NCBI RefSeq assembly: GCF_015221875.1
Contig: NZ_JACYGY010000002.1
Span: 1,487,573-1,551,572 of the forward strand
Length of the DNA stretch: 64,000 bases
Direction: 5' to 3'
Origin: Dyadobacter subterraneus
Lineage (GTDB): Bacteria; Bacteroidota; Bacteroidia; Cytophagales; Spirosomataceae
The notes beneath the pieces are model-generated. The model ran no database searches. It was not told where the DNA came from and saw nothing but the letters and a program-made list of their open reading frames with translations. How positions within the stretch are numbered: the stretch's first letter is position 1; each line of letters begins with the position of its first letter. The position numbers and the translations under genes are program-made. Positions 52,364-61,993 of this stretch are shown one piece after another.

Positions 52364-55222
52364 TTAAATCTCCATCATATACTCATTAAGATTGAAATCA
52401 TTCGCTAATTGAAGTTTTTTTCGTAATCTGTACCGCTTGATTTCAATACCACGAAGGGAAATTCCAAGTACAGGAGCCATTTCTTTGCTGGAAAGATTCA
52501 TTCTTAAACATGCAGCAAGGCGCAATTCGGAAGGTGAAATTTCAGGACAGGTTTTCTTCAAACGTTTGAAAAATTCATCATGAACTTCATTGAAGTTCTC
52601 TTCAAACAACACCCAGTCGTCTTTTCCGGCAACGTTTCTTTCAATACTGTGCAGTAATTTTTGATAATGAATGTTTGGTAATTGCTGGCCGAGTTCCTGT
52701 TTTACCTGTTGCAGTTCGTCCCGTATTTCCTGTAAGATTTCATTTTTGCGGACAACATTTATCGCGACATTACTTAGCTGCTGACTTTTGTTTTTGATTT
52801 CACTTTGAAGATTTTCGTTTCTGATTTCGATGATTCTTCTTTCATTAATTAATATTTGCTGACGGAGTTTATCTTCCTGTTCTTCCAATAATTTTTTCCG
52901 GTGTGAGATCAGTCTTTTCTCCTGATAAAACATAATTCCTGTAAGCGCTGCTGCTGCCATTAATACAAATAACAATTTTGCCCAAACGGTTTCATACCAA
53001 TAAGGTTTTACAGAAAACCGGTAAACTGTAATTTGGTCATTTAAATTACTTTTAACCTCGAAAGTATAATCTTTGGATTCAAGGTTTGTATACTCTACGT
53101 AGCTCTGCTCAGTCCATTCCGACCATTGTTCAGAAAGTCCTTTTAAACGATATTTATATTGCAGATTCCGGCCAAACTCGGGCAACGCATACATGATGCG
53201 AATGGACCGGACATCTTTGGGCAAAGTTGTAGTGATTTTCGTGTCAAATGTTTCTGAGAGGTTTCTCAGGTTAACGACTTTGCGGATTAGGGGAGACGTG
53301 GTAATTGTTAAAGGTTTCTCTGATAAAGTCCGGTCATACAGTGCATAACCGTTATCCAGGCCGAAAAAGTAATATTGGTCGGACAATGGAATAATGGTCT
53401 CATTATTTCTCAAAAGAGATAAATCCAGCAAGCGGGTACCATTTTTATTTGTGATGAGAATTTTATTCAAATAAACCTTGAACCAATCTCCATCGATTCC
53501 TGTCCGTATTTTAAAAGCATAACCATCGCTGATTTTCAGATTCAGATAAGGCATTAATTTATTTTCATCATTTGGCTGGAAAAAACCGTTTCCTGAATGA
53601 ACAAGGATATTTGGTTGCCAGGGCGTGATTTCAATAGCAAATTCGCTTGGGATATCAATGGGAGATTTATATTCCTGCCATACTTTTGCAGAATCCATAT
53701 TTTCATTCAAAACGGTCCGGAATAGTCCCTTGTAGGCATGAGCCAGCCAAAGCGAGCCATCTTTTGTCCTGACAATTTGTTTGATCGGAATAGGCGGAAT
53801 TCCCTTTACTTCAAAAGCATAAGCCCAGTTTCCATTGAGATCTTTTTTGTAAACATGTAGTCCGGTATAAGAGCCTTGCAATAAAAGTTTTTCGTTTTTT
53901 GTTTCAACCGGAAGAAAAACCCAACCGCCGGTTACAGACGAAATTCTTGTAATACCATTTTCCTCAATTCGAAAAGTCGCGTCATTATGTCCGCAAAGGA
54001 GCTGGCCATCAACTACTTTAAGAGTCCACGTTTGTCCTTCAAGTCCCGGAATGGCTCTGAAAGGTTCTGCCGACAACCATTTTTTTATAAAAACTCCATT
54101 ATTGGATCCTACATAAAGATTCCCTTTCCAGATAGCCGCGGCATAAGTGGAGCCAAGCGGATTGTCATTGGTCTGATAGGAAATGATTGGAGAAGACAAT
54201 TTTATGAGATCAATTCCCTGATCCATTCCGAGCCAAAGATGCTTTCGGCTATCTTCTTTTAATGCCAAAATGGTGTTATTCTGCAAGCCGTTTTCTTTCT
54301 TGAAATGATATTTCAGATTACCATTTTTATCAAGAAGATATAACCCTTTTAATATTGTTCCCAGTGCAAGGCTGCTGTCAGGATTTAAAACAAGTGCATT
54401 GTTGATAATATTCTTTTTCAGTTCTTCGGAAAGCGGAATTTTCCATTCCGTTAGTTTTTCAAAATCGTAAATGAATAAACCATGTTTTGTGGTTGTGATC
54501 AAAAGACGATTATTTGAAAAGGGTAGAATACCGGAAACGACAGCATTGGATAGAAGGGAAGTTCCCGGAAGAGGCAAAAACTTATTGTCTTTCAATTCAT
54601 ATAAACCTTTTGTCAGCATATGGAAAAAAAGCCGGTTACGCACATTCCGGATAAACATGAAATTGCCTGACGATTTCAGTTCTGTTATTTTTTTGCCATC
54701 ATATTTATATATTCTTGCAAATGATTGAAAATAGATGGCATCTTTTGCTTTTGTGATATGCCAGATTTCTTCCGTTTTCAGACTTGTAAAATTGGCATTC
54801 TGACTTAATGAATGATAAATAAGCTGTCCTTTGGCAGTTTTTTGCCAATAACCGAATTCAGAAAATCCCCCAACATAAACGCGTGAATCTCCATTGATCA
54901 AAGTGTCGCACAAAACTGTACGAATTATTTGTCTGTTAGGCAGTTGATATAATTTCCATGCAGCCCCGTCATATTCCAGCAAACCATCCGAATTGGCAGC
55001 ATATATAATGTTGTCCTTGCTCTGATCTATCGCCCAGTTCTGGTTATGGGCTTTATAAATTGTATTGGGGAAATTAATAAGCTGCGGCGTTTCCTGAGCG
55101 GTTGCCAGGAGAGGAAGTATAACAAGCAAAAATAAAAAACAGCTTTTGATACGGTTCTGGTTATTAGATTGATTGTAAAACGATATATTGAAAAAACACT
55201 CTTTTGCCTTGGAAAAAATCAT
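52364..55222 (-). CDS. Membrane-bound sensor with triple-tyrosine domain and LuxR-type HTH
   Basis: The 952-residue protein joins a long periplasmic sensor to a cytoplasmic DNA-binding domain. After a signal/anchor (about residues 1-43, hydrophobic FLFLLVILPLLATA) come many short propeller repeats such as LWLGMDQGIDLI and SLWLAHAYKGLFR up to about residue 670, then a Y_Y_Y domain (RNLQYKYRLKGLSEQWSEW). A membrane helix lies near 748-765, a coiled coil near 768-850 and a LuxR-like helix-turn-helix at the C-terminus (SPSELRLAACLRMNLSSKEM). No histidine kinase or receiver domain is present, so signalling must be direct or by oligomerization. It lies divergently upstream of the porin and just before the glucan susC, its likely target. 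Confidence 0.9.
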   Translation of the reverse strand: MIFSKAKECFFNISFYNQSNNQNRIKSCFLFLLVILPLLATAQETPQLINFPNTIYKAHNQNWAIDQSKDNIIYAANSDGLLEYDGAAWKLYQLPNRQIIRTVLCDTLINGDSRVYVGGFSEFGYWQKTAKGQLIYHSLSQNANFTSLKTEEIWHITKAKDAIYFQSFARIYKYDGKKITELKSSGNFMFIRNVRNRLFFHMLTKGLYELKDNKFLPLPGTSLLSNAVVSGILPFSNNRLLITTTKHGLFIYDFEKLTEWKIPLSEELKKNIINNALVLNPDSSLALGTILKGLYLLDKNGNLKYHFKKENGLQNNTILALKEDSRKHLWLGMDQGIDLIKLSSPIISYQTNDNPLGSTYAAAIWKGNLYVGSNNGVFIKKWLSAEPFRAIPGLEGQTWTLKVVDGQLLCGHNDATFRIEENGITRISSVTGGWVFLPVETKNEKLLLQGSYTGLHVYKKDLNGNWAYAFEVKGIPPIPIKQIVRTKDGSLWLAHAYKGLFRTVLNENMDSAKVWQEYKSPIDIPSEFAIEITPWQPNILVHSGNGFFQPNDENKLMPYLNLKISDGYAFKIRTGIDGDWFKVYLNKILITNKNGTRLLDLSLLRNNETIIPLSDQYYFFGLDNGYALYDRTLSEKPLTITTSPLIRKVVNLRNLSETFDTKITTTLPKDVRSIRIMYALPEFGRNLQYKYRLKGLSEQWSEWTEQSYVEYTNLESKDYTFEVKSNLNDQITVYRFSVKPYWYETVWAKLLFVLMAAAALTGIMFYQEKRLISHRKKLLEEQEDKLRQQILINERRIIEIRNENLQSEIKNKSQQLSNVAINVVRKNEILQEIRDELQQVKQELGQQLPNIHYQKLLHSIERNVAGKDDWVLFEENFNEVHDEFFKRLKKTCPEISPSELRLAACLRMNLSSKEMAPVLGISLRGIEIKRYRLRKKLQLANDFNLNEYMMEI

Positions 55223-55302
55223 TTTTAATTTGTTTTTAATCTCGTTTTATCTCATTATTAACAGTATCATACAATTCATGCATTTTAAAACCACCAACGT
55301 AT

Positions 55303-56685
55303 ATGGTAATAAAAATAGTACTTGCCTTGCTTTTACTAATTTCATCTGTTGCAATGTCTCAGGTCAAACTTACCGACGATAACAACAAAAGTGACATACG
55401 TTACAGCCTGAATCCCTCTGGTTATCATTATGTTAAATTTACGTTCACCAATCAGGTCTGGTTTAGATTGAACGATAATAATCCCGGTACGACTGTACTT
55501 TCGGATCCTGCTTCTCAAACTTTTGATATAGGTCTGCGCCGAACAAGATTGCAATTATTTGGTCAGATTACTGACAGGATATTTTTCTATACCCAGTTTG
55601 GATTGAACAATTTTAATAAGACAAATGGTTTCCCGGGATACAATACTGCCGGAACGCCGAGCAACAGAAAAGTGGCGGCTTTCTTTCATGACGCCCTTGG
55701 AGAATATGAAGTTCAGAGAAAGGGAAATAGTTTTATCCGTTTCGGAGGTGGCCTGACGATCGTGAACGGACTTTCCCGCTTTTCTCAGCCAAGTATTTCA
55801 ACAATCATGACCATGGATGTTCCCATTTTTGCACAGGCAACGGCAGATCAAACGGATCAGTTTTCAAGAAAACTTGCTGTTTATAGTCGTGGACAAATTG
55901 GAAAGATAAATTACCGGATCAGTGTGGCGGATCCATTTCCTATTGAGACAAATGGCGCAGTTCCTCCTGCTTTAAATGCCAATTCGGTATTTGCCCAAAA
56001 GAAACATAAAAAACAATTTGATGGATTGTTTATCTATAACCTTTTTGATACGGAAGATAATACAACGCCAGGATACACGACCGGAACCTATCTTGGCAAA
56101 CGGAAAATCCTGAATATTGAAGCTGGTTTCATCGCTCAGAAAAATGCCTTATGGCGAAAAGAAGGCGTTGATACTTTGTATAGCAATATGAATCTTTGGT
56201 CAATCGCGTCTTATCTGGATATGCCCGTAAATAAGGAAAAGGGAACTGCGGTATCTGCTTATCTGGGCTATTTTCATACAGATTATGGAAAGGGATATCT
56301 TCGGTATAATGGAAGTATGAATCCGGCAACCGGAACAACTTTACCTATAACGGGTGTAAGTGGAACACATGGAAATGCTTATCCGATGTTTGGAACCGGA
56401 AATGTGATTTATTCGCAGGCTGGCTATAAATTTAAAGATGGATTATTGGGCAGTCAGGGTACGCTGATGCCTTATGCATCTTTGCAGTATTCGGATTATG
56501 ACCGGTTGTGGGATCCGGTGCTCCTTTACAATTTGGGTGTCAACTGGCTGATGAAAGGTCATAATGGCAAGCTGACGTTAAATTATGAAAACCGTCCGGT
56601 ATACAAAAACAGTACGCTTTCAAATGAACTTCAAAAAGATATGAGGAAAGGATCCTGGATTCTTCAATATCAGGTTTCAATCTAA
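55303..56685 (+). CDS. Porin-like outer membrane protein
   Basis: The 460-residue protein has a signal peptide ending AMSQ and a beta-rich body reminiscent of OprP/OprO-type porins. The N-terminal part has YHYVKFTFTNQVWFRLN, and LRRTRLQLFGQITDRIFFYTQFG is a typical first-hairpin segment of this fold. The C-terminal strands read LGVNWLMKGHNGKLTLNYENRPVY and end LQYQVSI. It should make an outer membrane channel; the substrate is not clear. It is divergent from the glucan regulator with 80 bp between the starts, so a shared regulatory region is possible. A strong bidirectional terminator follows. Confidence 0.75.
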   Translation: MVIKIVLALLLLISSVAMSQVKLTDDNNKSDIRYSLNPSGYHYVKFTFTNQVWFRLNDNNPGTTVLSDPASQTFDIGLRRTRLQLFGQITDRIFFYTQFGLNNFNKTNGFPGYNTAGTPSNRKVAAFFHDALGEYEVQRKGNSFIRFGGGLTIVNGLSRFSQPSISTIMTMDVPIFAQATADQTDQFSRKLAVYSRGQIGKINYRISVADPFPIETNGAVPPALNANSVFAQKKHKKQFDGLFIYNLFDTEDNTTPGYTTGTYLGKRKILNIEAGFIAQKNALWRKEGVDTLYSNMNLWSIASYLDMPVNKEKGTAVSAYLGYFHTDYGKGYLRYNGSMNPATGTTLPITGVSGTHGNAYPMFGTGNVIYSQAGYKFKDGLLGSQGTLMPYASLQYSDYDRLWDPVLLYNLGVNWLMKGHNGKLTLNYENRPVYKNSTLSNELQKDMRKGSWILQYQVSI

Positions 56686-56708
56686 TAGCTTGATTGCTTT
56701 GATTTACA

Positions 56709-56744
56709 AAAAATGAGGCTGCGAAATTTTGCAGCCTCATTTTT
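56709..56744. terminator. Bidirectional terminator between porin and TonB receptor
   Basis: A 14-bp perfect stem pairs 56709-56722 with 56731-56744 around an eight-base loop, with A and T runs on its outer sides. It ends both convergent genes. Confidence 0.92.
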
Positions 56745-56766
56745 TGTGATTGATATTTTATTAGAC

Positions 56767-59700
56767 TTAAAAAGTGAAATTTAAACGGGCGAATAATAAT
56801 CTTCCGTTCATCCCAAACTGAGAAGTGTTTCTTGAATACACAAACTGATTTTGATTAGAAAGGTCGACAGTGGTTGCTGCTGCGTTGTAAAGAATTTTGC
56901 CGTTTTCAACACCGGTTGGTCTTTTTGCCGTGATTGGATTGTAATTTCTGTCGGGATAAATATCAAAAATGTTATTAGCGCCCACGACAATTTTAACAAA
57001 ACTTGTAATTTGATACCCAACAGAAAGATCGGTGATTAACCGTCCGCCCCAAACCGGATGTTCAGTTTCAACGGCCAATCCATTCACAATTTTTGCTCCA
57101 ATAAAACCATCACCATTTACATCAACCGTATTTGGATCAGTTACCTTTCCGAAATATGCATTTCTGATAAACAGGTCAAGTTTGTTAACTGTTAGAGAAT
57201 GACTCCAGTTAAACTTCACTCTTGGAAATGCCTGCTGCAAATAGATTCTTGAAGCTTCGGAGTAATAATTGTTGATCTGGCCATTATCAGCAAGAATTTT
57301 AGAGGCTTTAATATCACCAACTTGTTTGGTTTGAGATATTGTTCCTGCCAAATCTGTTCTTAATGTTGCGCCGTTATCAAAGTTTGTTTTATGCGAAATA
57401 ACAAGGTCTACGCCTTTTGATTCTGTGTTGATTGCGTTGGCAAAGAAAGTCGCAGCTGTTGCATTTGCCTGATCAAACAAGCGTTGTAATTCCAATGCAG
57501 AACCTGTTACCGTACCACTTGGCCGAGAGAATTGATCTGTTAAAATAACTCTGTCGTTGATTCGGACAAAATATCCATCAGCCGTAATTGTCAAATTGGC
57601 GCCGGGTATTTTCGCTGTAAACCCTGCACTTAAACTTTTTGATTTTTCTTGTTTCAACTGAGGAATTCCCAACAATTGCGCTGCCTGGGAAGCGTTACTA
57701 AATGTACCAACTTCAAAAGGAACTCCGCCGACAAATTGGGTTGAGGTAGAATTGAAATAGATTTGAGCAAGTGAAGGTGCACGGAAACCTGTTGAGGCTG
57801 CGGCGCGGATATTAATATTGTCCGTCAGTTTGTAACGCGTTGCCAGTTTGAAATTGGTAGTACTTCCGAAATCCGAATAATGTTCAAAACGAACAGCTCC
57901 TTCTAATAACCATCTGTCCGTAATGTCCAGTTCTGCATCAACATATCCGGCTACACTCTGACGATTTGCATCCTTTGTTTCCTGAGCATTTTCTGGTCTG
58001 AATCCAGGAAAAACCTGAGCTCCGCCGGGGCGTGCAGCTCCGAAGAAATCTGTTGGAACTACTTGTGTTGATGACGTTATGACCTGACCATTTACATCAT
58101 AACGCGCCCATGAATTGTCGTCACCAGCATTAATTCTGTAAGATTCAAAACGGCCTTCCGCACCAAATGCAAGATTTAAACCAGACAGCACATCGAATTT
58201 CCGGTTAAGATCAAGATTGATTGTATTTTGTTTGAAATTTAATCCGCCGGCTTTAAAGACAGTCGGAGAGTTTTGAAGCAATGTGGTATTAACAGTATTT
58301 TCTACACCATAGTTAAATGTGTTGGAACCAAAAGTATTGCTCAGATCATAATTGAATTGGCCAAGTTTACCGCGAATACCCGCAGCAGCAGAAGCGTCAA
58401 TAACGTCCGAATGAATTTCCGGAAGAAAACCATTGATGAAAAGACCTGTGTAAGTTCTTGACTGATTTGGTCTTCTGTAAAAACCGCCAGCATTCCCTTT
58501 CCTTTTTCCATAACCGCCAAAAGCATAAAATTCATGGTTTTCGTTGATAGGAATCGCCATGTTTGCAAACAGCTGAATGCTTTTTAGTTCCGACTGGCCA
58601 ACACGCATATTGAAATCTTTTCTTTCCAATCCGCGGTAAGCCAGCTCATTATCAGTTACGTCGGCGCCTAGTACTTTTTGCAGATCTCCGATGGAATTTG
58701 CGGCTGCGATAGAACTTTGCGTTGCAGCATCCAGATAACTAACGCCCAAGGCTCCTTGTTTAATAGCAGCAACATTATTTACCAGTCCTCCGACATTTCC
58801 GCCGCTTTGCAAGGTTCTGTATTCAATCGCGTTGTATGCATTAAAAATATTTCCTGTGGCAAAATCGGCACGAGAAGTAGGTTTTCTGGTGAGTGCAGAG
58901 GCTGTGAAATTGATAAAACCTTTTTGTCCGAGTCTGAGACCATAATTGGCATCGACCTGAAGATTTCCTCCGTCCATTCCACCTGTGTGATCATTGGCGC
59001 CCTGGGAAAAATTTCCTGCACCATAAACCGACATATTCAATTTTCCTGTTGCTTCTTTCATTTTCACGTTGATAACACCTGCAATCGCATCTGAACCATA
59101 TTGGGCAGAAGCGCCATCGCGAAGTACCTCAATCCTTTCAATGGCATAAGCCGGGATTGCATTTAAATCGGTACCAACGGAACCACGTCCGGGTGTACCA
59201 TTTACGTTAACGAGCGAAGAAGTATGTCTTCTTTTTCCATTTAACAACACCAAAACCTGATCCGGACCAAGACCACGGAGTTGCGCCGGGTCAATATGAT
59301 CTGTTCCGTCTGCAACCGTAGTCGTATTGGAAGTAAAAGATGGGGCAACAACGTTCAGGATTTGATTGAGATTATTTTGAGGAGCTTGTGTAGTCATCTG
59401 TTGAATGTTGATGACATCAACCGGAACCGGACTTTCTGTTTTGACACGACCACCGCCACGGGAACCCGTAACTACGACTTCATCTAAAACGGAAGAACCT
59501 TCCGCAAGAATAACATTCAGTTCTTTTTGTCCGTTAACATCTACTTTAATCGTTTGTGTTGTATAGCCAATAAAACTTACTACTACCTGATACGATCCGG
59601 AGCCTATGGACAAGTTATAATTTCCTTCCGCATCCGTTACAGTTCCATTGTTCGTTCCCTGAATTAAAATGGTAACTCCTGGCATACCTGAACCGCTTTT

Positions 59701-59787
59701 TTCGTCGGTCACTTTGCCTTTAATTCCCTGCGCATAAGTTGCAGCTGTAAGTAAGGTAAGGGATAATAACATTAGAATTCTTTTCAT
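56767..59787 (-). CDS. TonB-dependent receptor with CarboxypepD_reg domain, not SusC-type
   Basis: I chose the ATG at 59787, which gives 1006 residues and a normal signal peptide (MKRILMLLSL to ATYAQ). A frame open to 59856 adds 23 residues without signal character. The CarboxypepD_reg domain covers about residues 20-100 (GIKGKVTDEKSG, VSFIGYTTQTIKV). The plug has SVLDEVVVTGSRGG, QVLVLLNGKRRHTSS and IEVLRDGASAQYGSDAIAGV, which is the pattern of siderophore/iTonB receptors rather than SusC. The barrel ends LLFARLNFTF. No SusD follows, and the neighbours (porin and mdh) do not name the ligand. Confidence 0.88.
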   Translation of the reverse strand: MKRILMLLSLTLLTAATYAQGIKGKVTDEKSGSGMPGVTILIQGTNNGTVTDAEGNYNLSIGSGSYQVVVSFIGYTTQTIKVDVNGQKELNVILAEGSSVLDEVVVTGSRGGGRVKTESPVPVDVINIQQMTTQAPQNNLNQILNVVAPSFTSNTTTVADGTDHIDPAQLRGLGPDQVLVLLNGKRRHTSSLVNVNGTPGRGSVGTDLNAIPAYAIERIEVLRDGASAQYGSDAIAGVINVKMKEATGKLNMSVYGAGNFSQGANDHTGGMDGGNLQVDANYGLRLGQKGFINFTASALTRKPTSRADFATGNIFNAYNAIEYRTLQSGGNVGGLVNNVAAIKQGALGVSYLDAATQSSIAAANSIGDLQKVLGADVTDNELAYRGLERKDFNMRVGQSELKSIQLFANMAIPINENHEFYAFGGYGKRKGNAGGFYRRPNQSRTYTGLFINGFLPEIHSDVIDASAAAGIRGKLGQFNYDLSNTFGSNTFNYGVENTVNTTLLQNSPTVFKAGGLNFKQNTINLDLNRKFDVLSGLNLAFGAEGRFESYRINAGDDNSWARYDVNGQVITSSTQVVPTDFFGAARPGGAQVFPGFRPENAQETKDANRQSVAGYVDAELDITDRWLLEGAVRFEHYSDFGSTTNFKLATRYKLTDNINIRAAASTGFRAPSLAQIYFNSTSTQFVGGVPFEVGTFSNASQAAQLLGIPQLKQEKSKSLSAGFTAKIPGANLTITADGYFVRINDRVILTDQFSRPSGTVTGSALELQRLFDQANATAATFFANAINTESKGVDLVISHKTNFDNGATLRTDLAGTISQTKQVGDIKASKILADNGQINNYYSEASRIYLQQAFPRVKFNWSHSLTVNKLDLFIRNAYFGKVTDPNTVDVNGDGFIGAKIVNGLAVETEHPVWGGRLITDLSVGYQITSFVKIVVGANNIFDIYPDRNYNPITAKRPTGVENGKILYNAAATTVDLSNQNQFVYSRNTSQFGMNGRLLFARLNFTF

Positions 59788-60023
59788 GTTCCATAATTGT
59801 TTAGTGAGTTGATAAGACTGATTAAATAAATAATTGCAATAAGAATAATATAACAATTAAAACCTAAATTATAAAATTTATAATTGTAATAATCATTTTA
59901 AACCATACAATATTTTAACGAATCAAGATTGTCTAAAAAATCGTTATGACTATGAAAACCTGATTTGGTAACCAAATTTTTCTTTGATTAGGACACTTGT
60001 AATTTTTGAAAAGGTCTTAAGCA

Positions 60024-60058
60024 TAAAAGCCAGCCCTGAATTTCAAGGCTGGCTTTTA
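60024..60058 (-). terminator. Terminator of mdh
   Basis: A 12-bp perfect stem pairs 60024-60035 with 60047-60058, with T residues after it on the minus strand (TTTTATGC). It lies just after the mdh stop. Confidence 0.88.
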
Positions 60059-60073
60059 CAGAAAAAAGGAGAA

Positions 60074-61000
60074 TTATAAAGCTAATGCTCCATTCATAGC
60101 ACGAACTGCTTCTGCGGATTTTTCATAAGCCGCTTTTTCGGCATCACTCAGGCGAAGGTTGATAATTTTCTCCCAGCCATTGCGACCCAAAACAACCGGT
60201 ACGCCCATACAAATATCTTTTTGACCATATTCACCATTCAGGTAAACACCGCATGGAACAATGCGTTTCTGGTTGCGAACAATACTTTCAACCATCATCG
60301 CAGCAGCTGCACCTGGCGCATACCAGGCAGAAGTTCCGATAAGTTTAGTAAGTGTTGCACCACCAACCATGGTATCAGCAGCAATTTGTTCCAGCTTTTC
60401 AGCTGAAAGAAAACGGCTCACAGGAATTCCGTTATATGTTGCCAAACGTGTCAGTGGAATCATGGTAGTATCACCATGTCCACCGATTACCATCGCATGA
60501 ATATCGCTTGGAGAAACATCCATGGCAAGGGCAAGATATGTCTTGAAACGGGCACTATCCAAAGCACCGCCCATACCGATAAGACGTTTTTTAGGAATGC
60601 CGGATTCTTTTAACGCCAGGTAAGTCATGGTATCCATAGGATTGGATACGACGATGATAATGGCCTTTGGTGAATATTTTAAAATATTTTCAGTTACAGA
60701 TTTGACAATGCCCGCATTAATACCGATCAGCTCTTCACGAGTCATGCCGGGTTTGCGTGGGATACCCGAAGTGATTACCACCACGTCCGATCCTTTTGTT
60801 TTTTCATAATCATTTGTTGAACCGATTGGTTTTGTATTAAATCCAAGCAATGCTGCGGTTTGATACATATCCAACGATTTTCCTTCACTCACACCTTCTT
60901 TTATATCCAGCAACACTAATTCTTCCGCCAATTCGCGACGAATAATATTGTCTGCTGTGGTTGCACCCACAGCACCTGCGCCTACGACTGTAATCTTCAT
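60074..61000 (-). CDS. mdh: Malate dehydrogenase
   Basis: The 308-residue enzyme oxidises malate to oxaloacetate with NAD in the TCA cycle. The N-terminal dinucleotide motif GAGAVG is at residues 7-12, followed by Asp32 for NAD specificity. The substrate arginines are Arg82 and Arg88 in SGIPRKPGMTREEL, and Arg151 in DSARFK; the catalytic His175 lies in IGGHGDTTM. The Arg at position 82 is the mark that separates it from lactate dehydrogenase, which has Gln there. It belongs to the LDH-like MDH group common in Bacteroidota. It is a single gene with a strong terminator. Confidence 0.96.
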   Translation of the reverse strand: MKITVVGAGAVGATTADNIIRRELAEELVLLDIKEGVSEGKSLDMYQTAALLGFNTKPIGSTNDYEKTKGSDVVVITSGIPRKPGMTREELIGINAGIVKSVTENILKYSPKAIIIVVSNPMDTMTYLALKESGIPKKRLIGMGGALDSARFKTYLALAMDVSPSDIHAMVIGGHGDTTMIPLTRLATYNGIPVSRFLSAEKLEQIAADTMVGGATLTKLIGTSAWYAPGAAAAMMVESIVRNQKRIVPCGVYLNGEYGQKDICMGVPVVLGRNGWEKIINLRLSDAEKAAYEKSAEAVRAMNGALAL

Positions 61001-61191
61001 AAAAAAATATAGTTAATTGTATAAAAATTAATGTTTTGAAATATATCCTAAAAATAGGTTACTTAATTTGTTAAAACCACACCCTGTTTTAATTTTTGTA
61101 AGAAAAGTAGTTTGGTATGATCCGAAATGCAATTTTTTACGTAATTAGATAGTTATATTGGCATCACAAACCACTTTTTCTTATTTAAGAA

Positions 61192-61623
61192 ATGAATGAC
61201 GAATCGTTGATCGCGAAAATATTACGTTCCATATTTTTCAAAAAAGCAACCGGAAAGGCAGGAAGATACGCTGGTAATGCCAGTCGTCTTTTTGAATTGG
61301 CAGGTGAAGTTGTCAGTAAGTTAAAGCATGTAGGATTTAAGGGTAATCTGGCAGAATTTCAGGGTAGCGTTCAGTTGCTGGTCCGGATGGTAAAAGCTTA
61401 CTCTTCGGGTGCATATAAGAATTTGCCCTGGAAAAGTCTGGTATCGATTGTTGCAGTACTCATTTATTTTGTATCGCCAATTGACCTGATTCCTGATTTT
61501 CTGCCTGTTATAGGAATTACGGATGACATTGCGCTGGTACTTTGGCTGATCAGGACTTTGGGAGAAGATATTAATAAATTCAGTGAATGGGAAAAGAATG
61601 AAAAAACAATTAATATAGGATAA
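61192..61623 (+). CDS. YkvA-family (DUF1232) membrane protein
   Basis: The 143-residue protein has a basic N-terminal half and the DUF1232 signature near the C-terminus: LVSIVAVLIYFVSPIDLIPDFLPVIGITDDIALV. The hydrophobic part should form one or two membrane helices. The domain is widespread and its function is unknown. It lies 68 bp upstream of tatA, with a separate consensus promoter for tatA between them. Confidence 0.8.
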   Translation: MNDESLIAKILRSIFFKKATGKAGRYAGNASRLFELAGEVVSKLKHVGFKGNLAEFQGSVQLLVRMVKAYSSGAYKNLPWKSLVSIVAVLIYFVSPIDLIPDFLPVIGITDDIALVLWLIRTLGEDINKFSEWEKNEKTINIG

Positions 61624-61659
61624 AGTGTCTGAAGTTTTAGTTCTTTTCAAAATAATAAG

Positions 61660-61667
61660 TATTTTTG
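61660..61667 (+). promoter_or_regulatory. Candidate -7 element of tatA
   Basis: TATTTTTG matches TAnnTTTG exactly, with TTTTA about 20 bases upstream as a weak -33 element. The ATG of tatA is 25 bases downstream. Confidence 0.45.
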
Positions 61668-61691
61668 TAAACATATAATCAAAGAATAGAT

Positions 61692-61901
61692 ATGGAATCA
61701 GTAACTGTTTTAGGTGGAATTATGGGATTGGGTGGACAAGAGATCTTTTTGGTAGCTTTGTTCGTTTTGCTTTTCTTCGGTGCAAAGAAAATTCCTGAAT
61801 TAATGCGTGGTTTGGGCCAGGGCATTAATGAATTCAAGAACGCGACTAAAGACGTAAAAGAGAATATTGAAAAAAGCATGGAGGATACTACTACAAAGTA
61901 G
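61692..61901 (+). CDS. tatA: Twin-arginine translocase subunit TatA/TatE
   Basis: The 69-residue protein has the TatA plan: a short N-terminal segment, one membrane helix (about residues 16-32, [15 protein letters not shown]), the FGAKKIPEL hinge and an amphipathic helix ([20 protein letters not shown]), ending in a polar tail. TatA oligomers make the protein-conducting part of the Tat pathway. No tatC is next to it, so the partner must be elsewhere. At least one likely Tat substrate, the metallophosphoesterase at 30889-31704, is in the window. A terminator follows. Confidence 0.92.
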   Translation: MESVTVLGGIMGLGGQEIFLVALFVLLFFGAKKIPELMRGLGQGINEFKNATKDVKENIEKSMEDTTTK

Positions 61902-61926
61902 TTTTTCCATTGTATTGTGTACATAA

Positions 61927-61966
61927 CAGAGCCGTTTAGTAAAAACTTAAATGGCTCTGATTTTTT
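61927..61966 (+). terminator. Terminator of tatA
   Basis: A 12-bp stem with one G-T pair joins 61927-61938 to 61948-61959 and is followed by a six-T tract on the plus strand. It ends the tatA transcript before gatA. Confidence 0.88.
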
Positions 61967-61993
61967 ATTTGTTACCCGCCAAAAATAATTACG

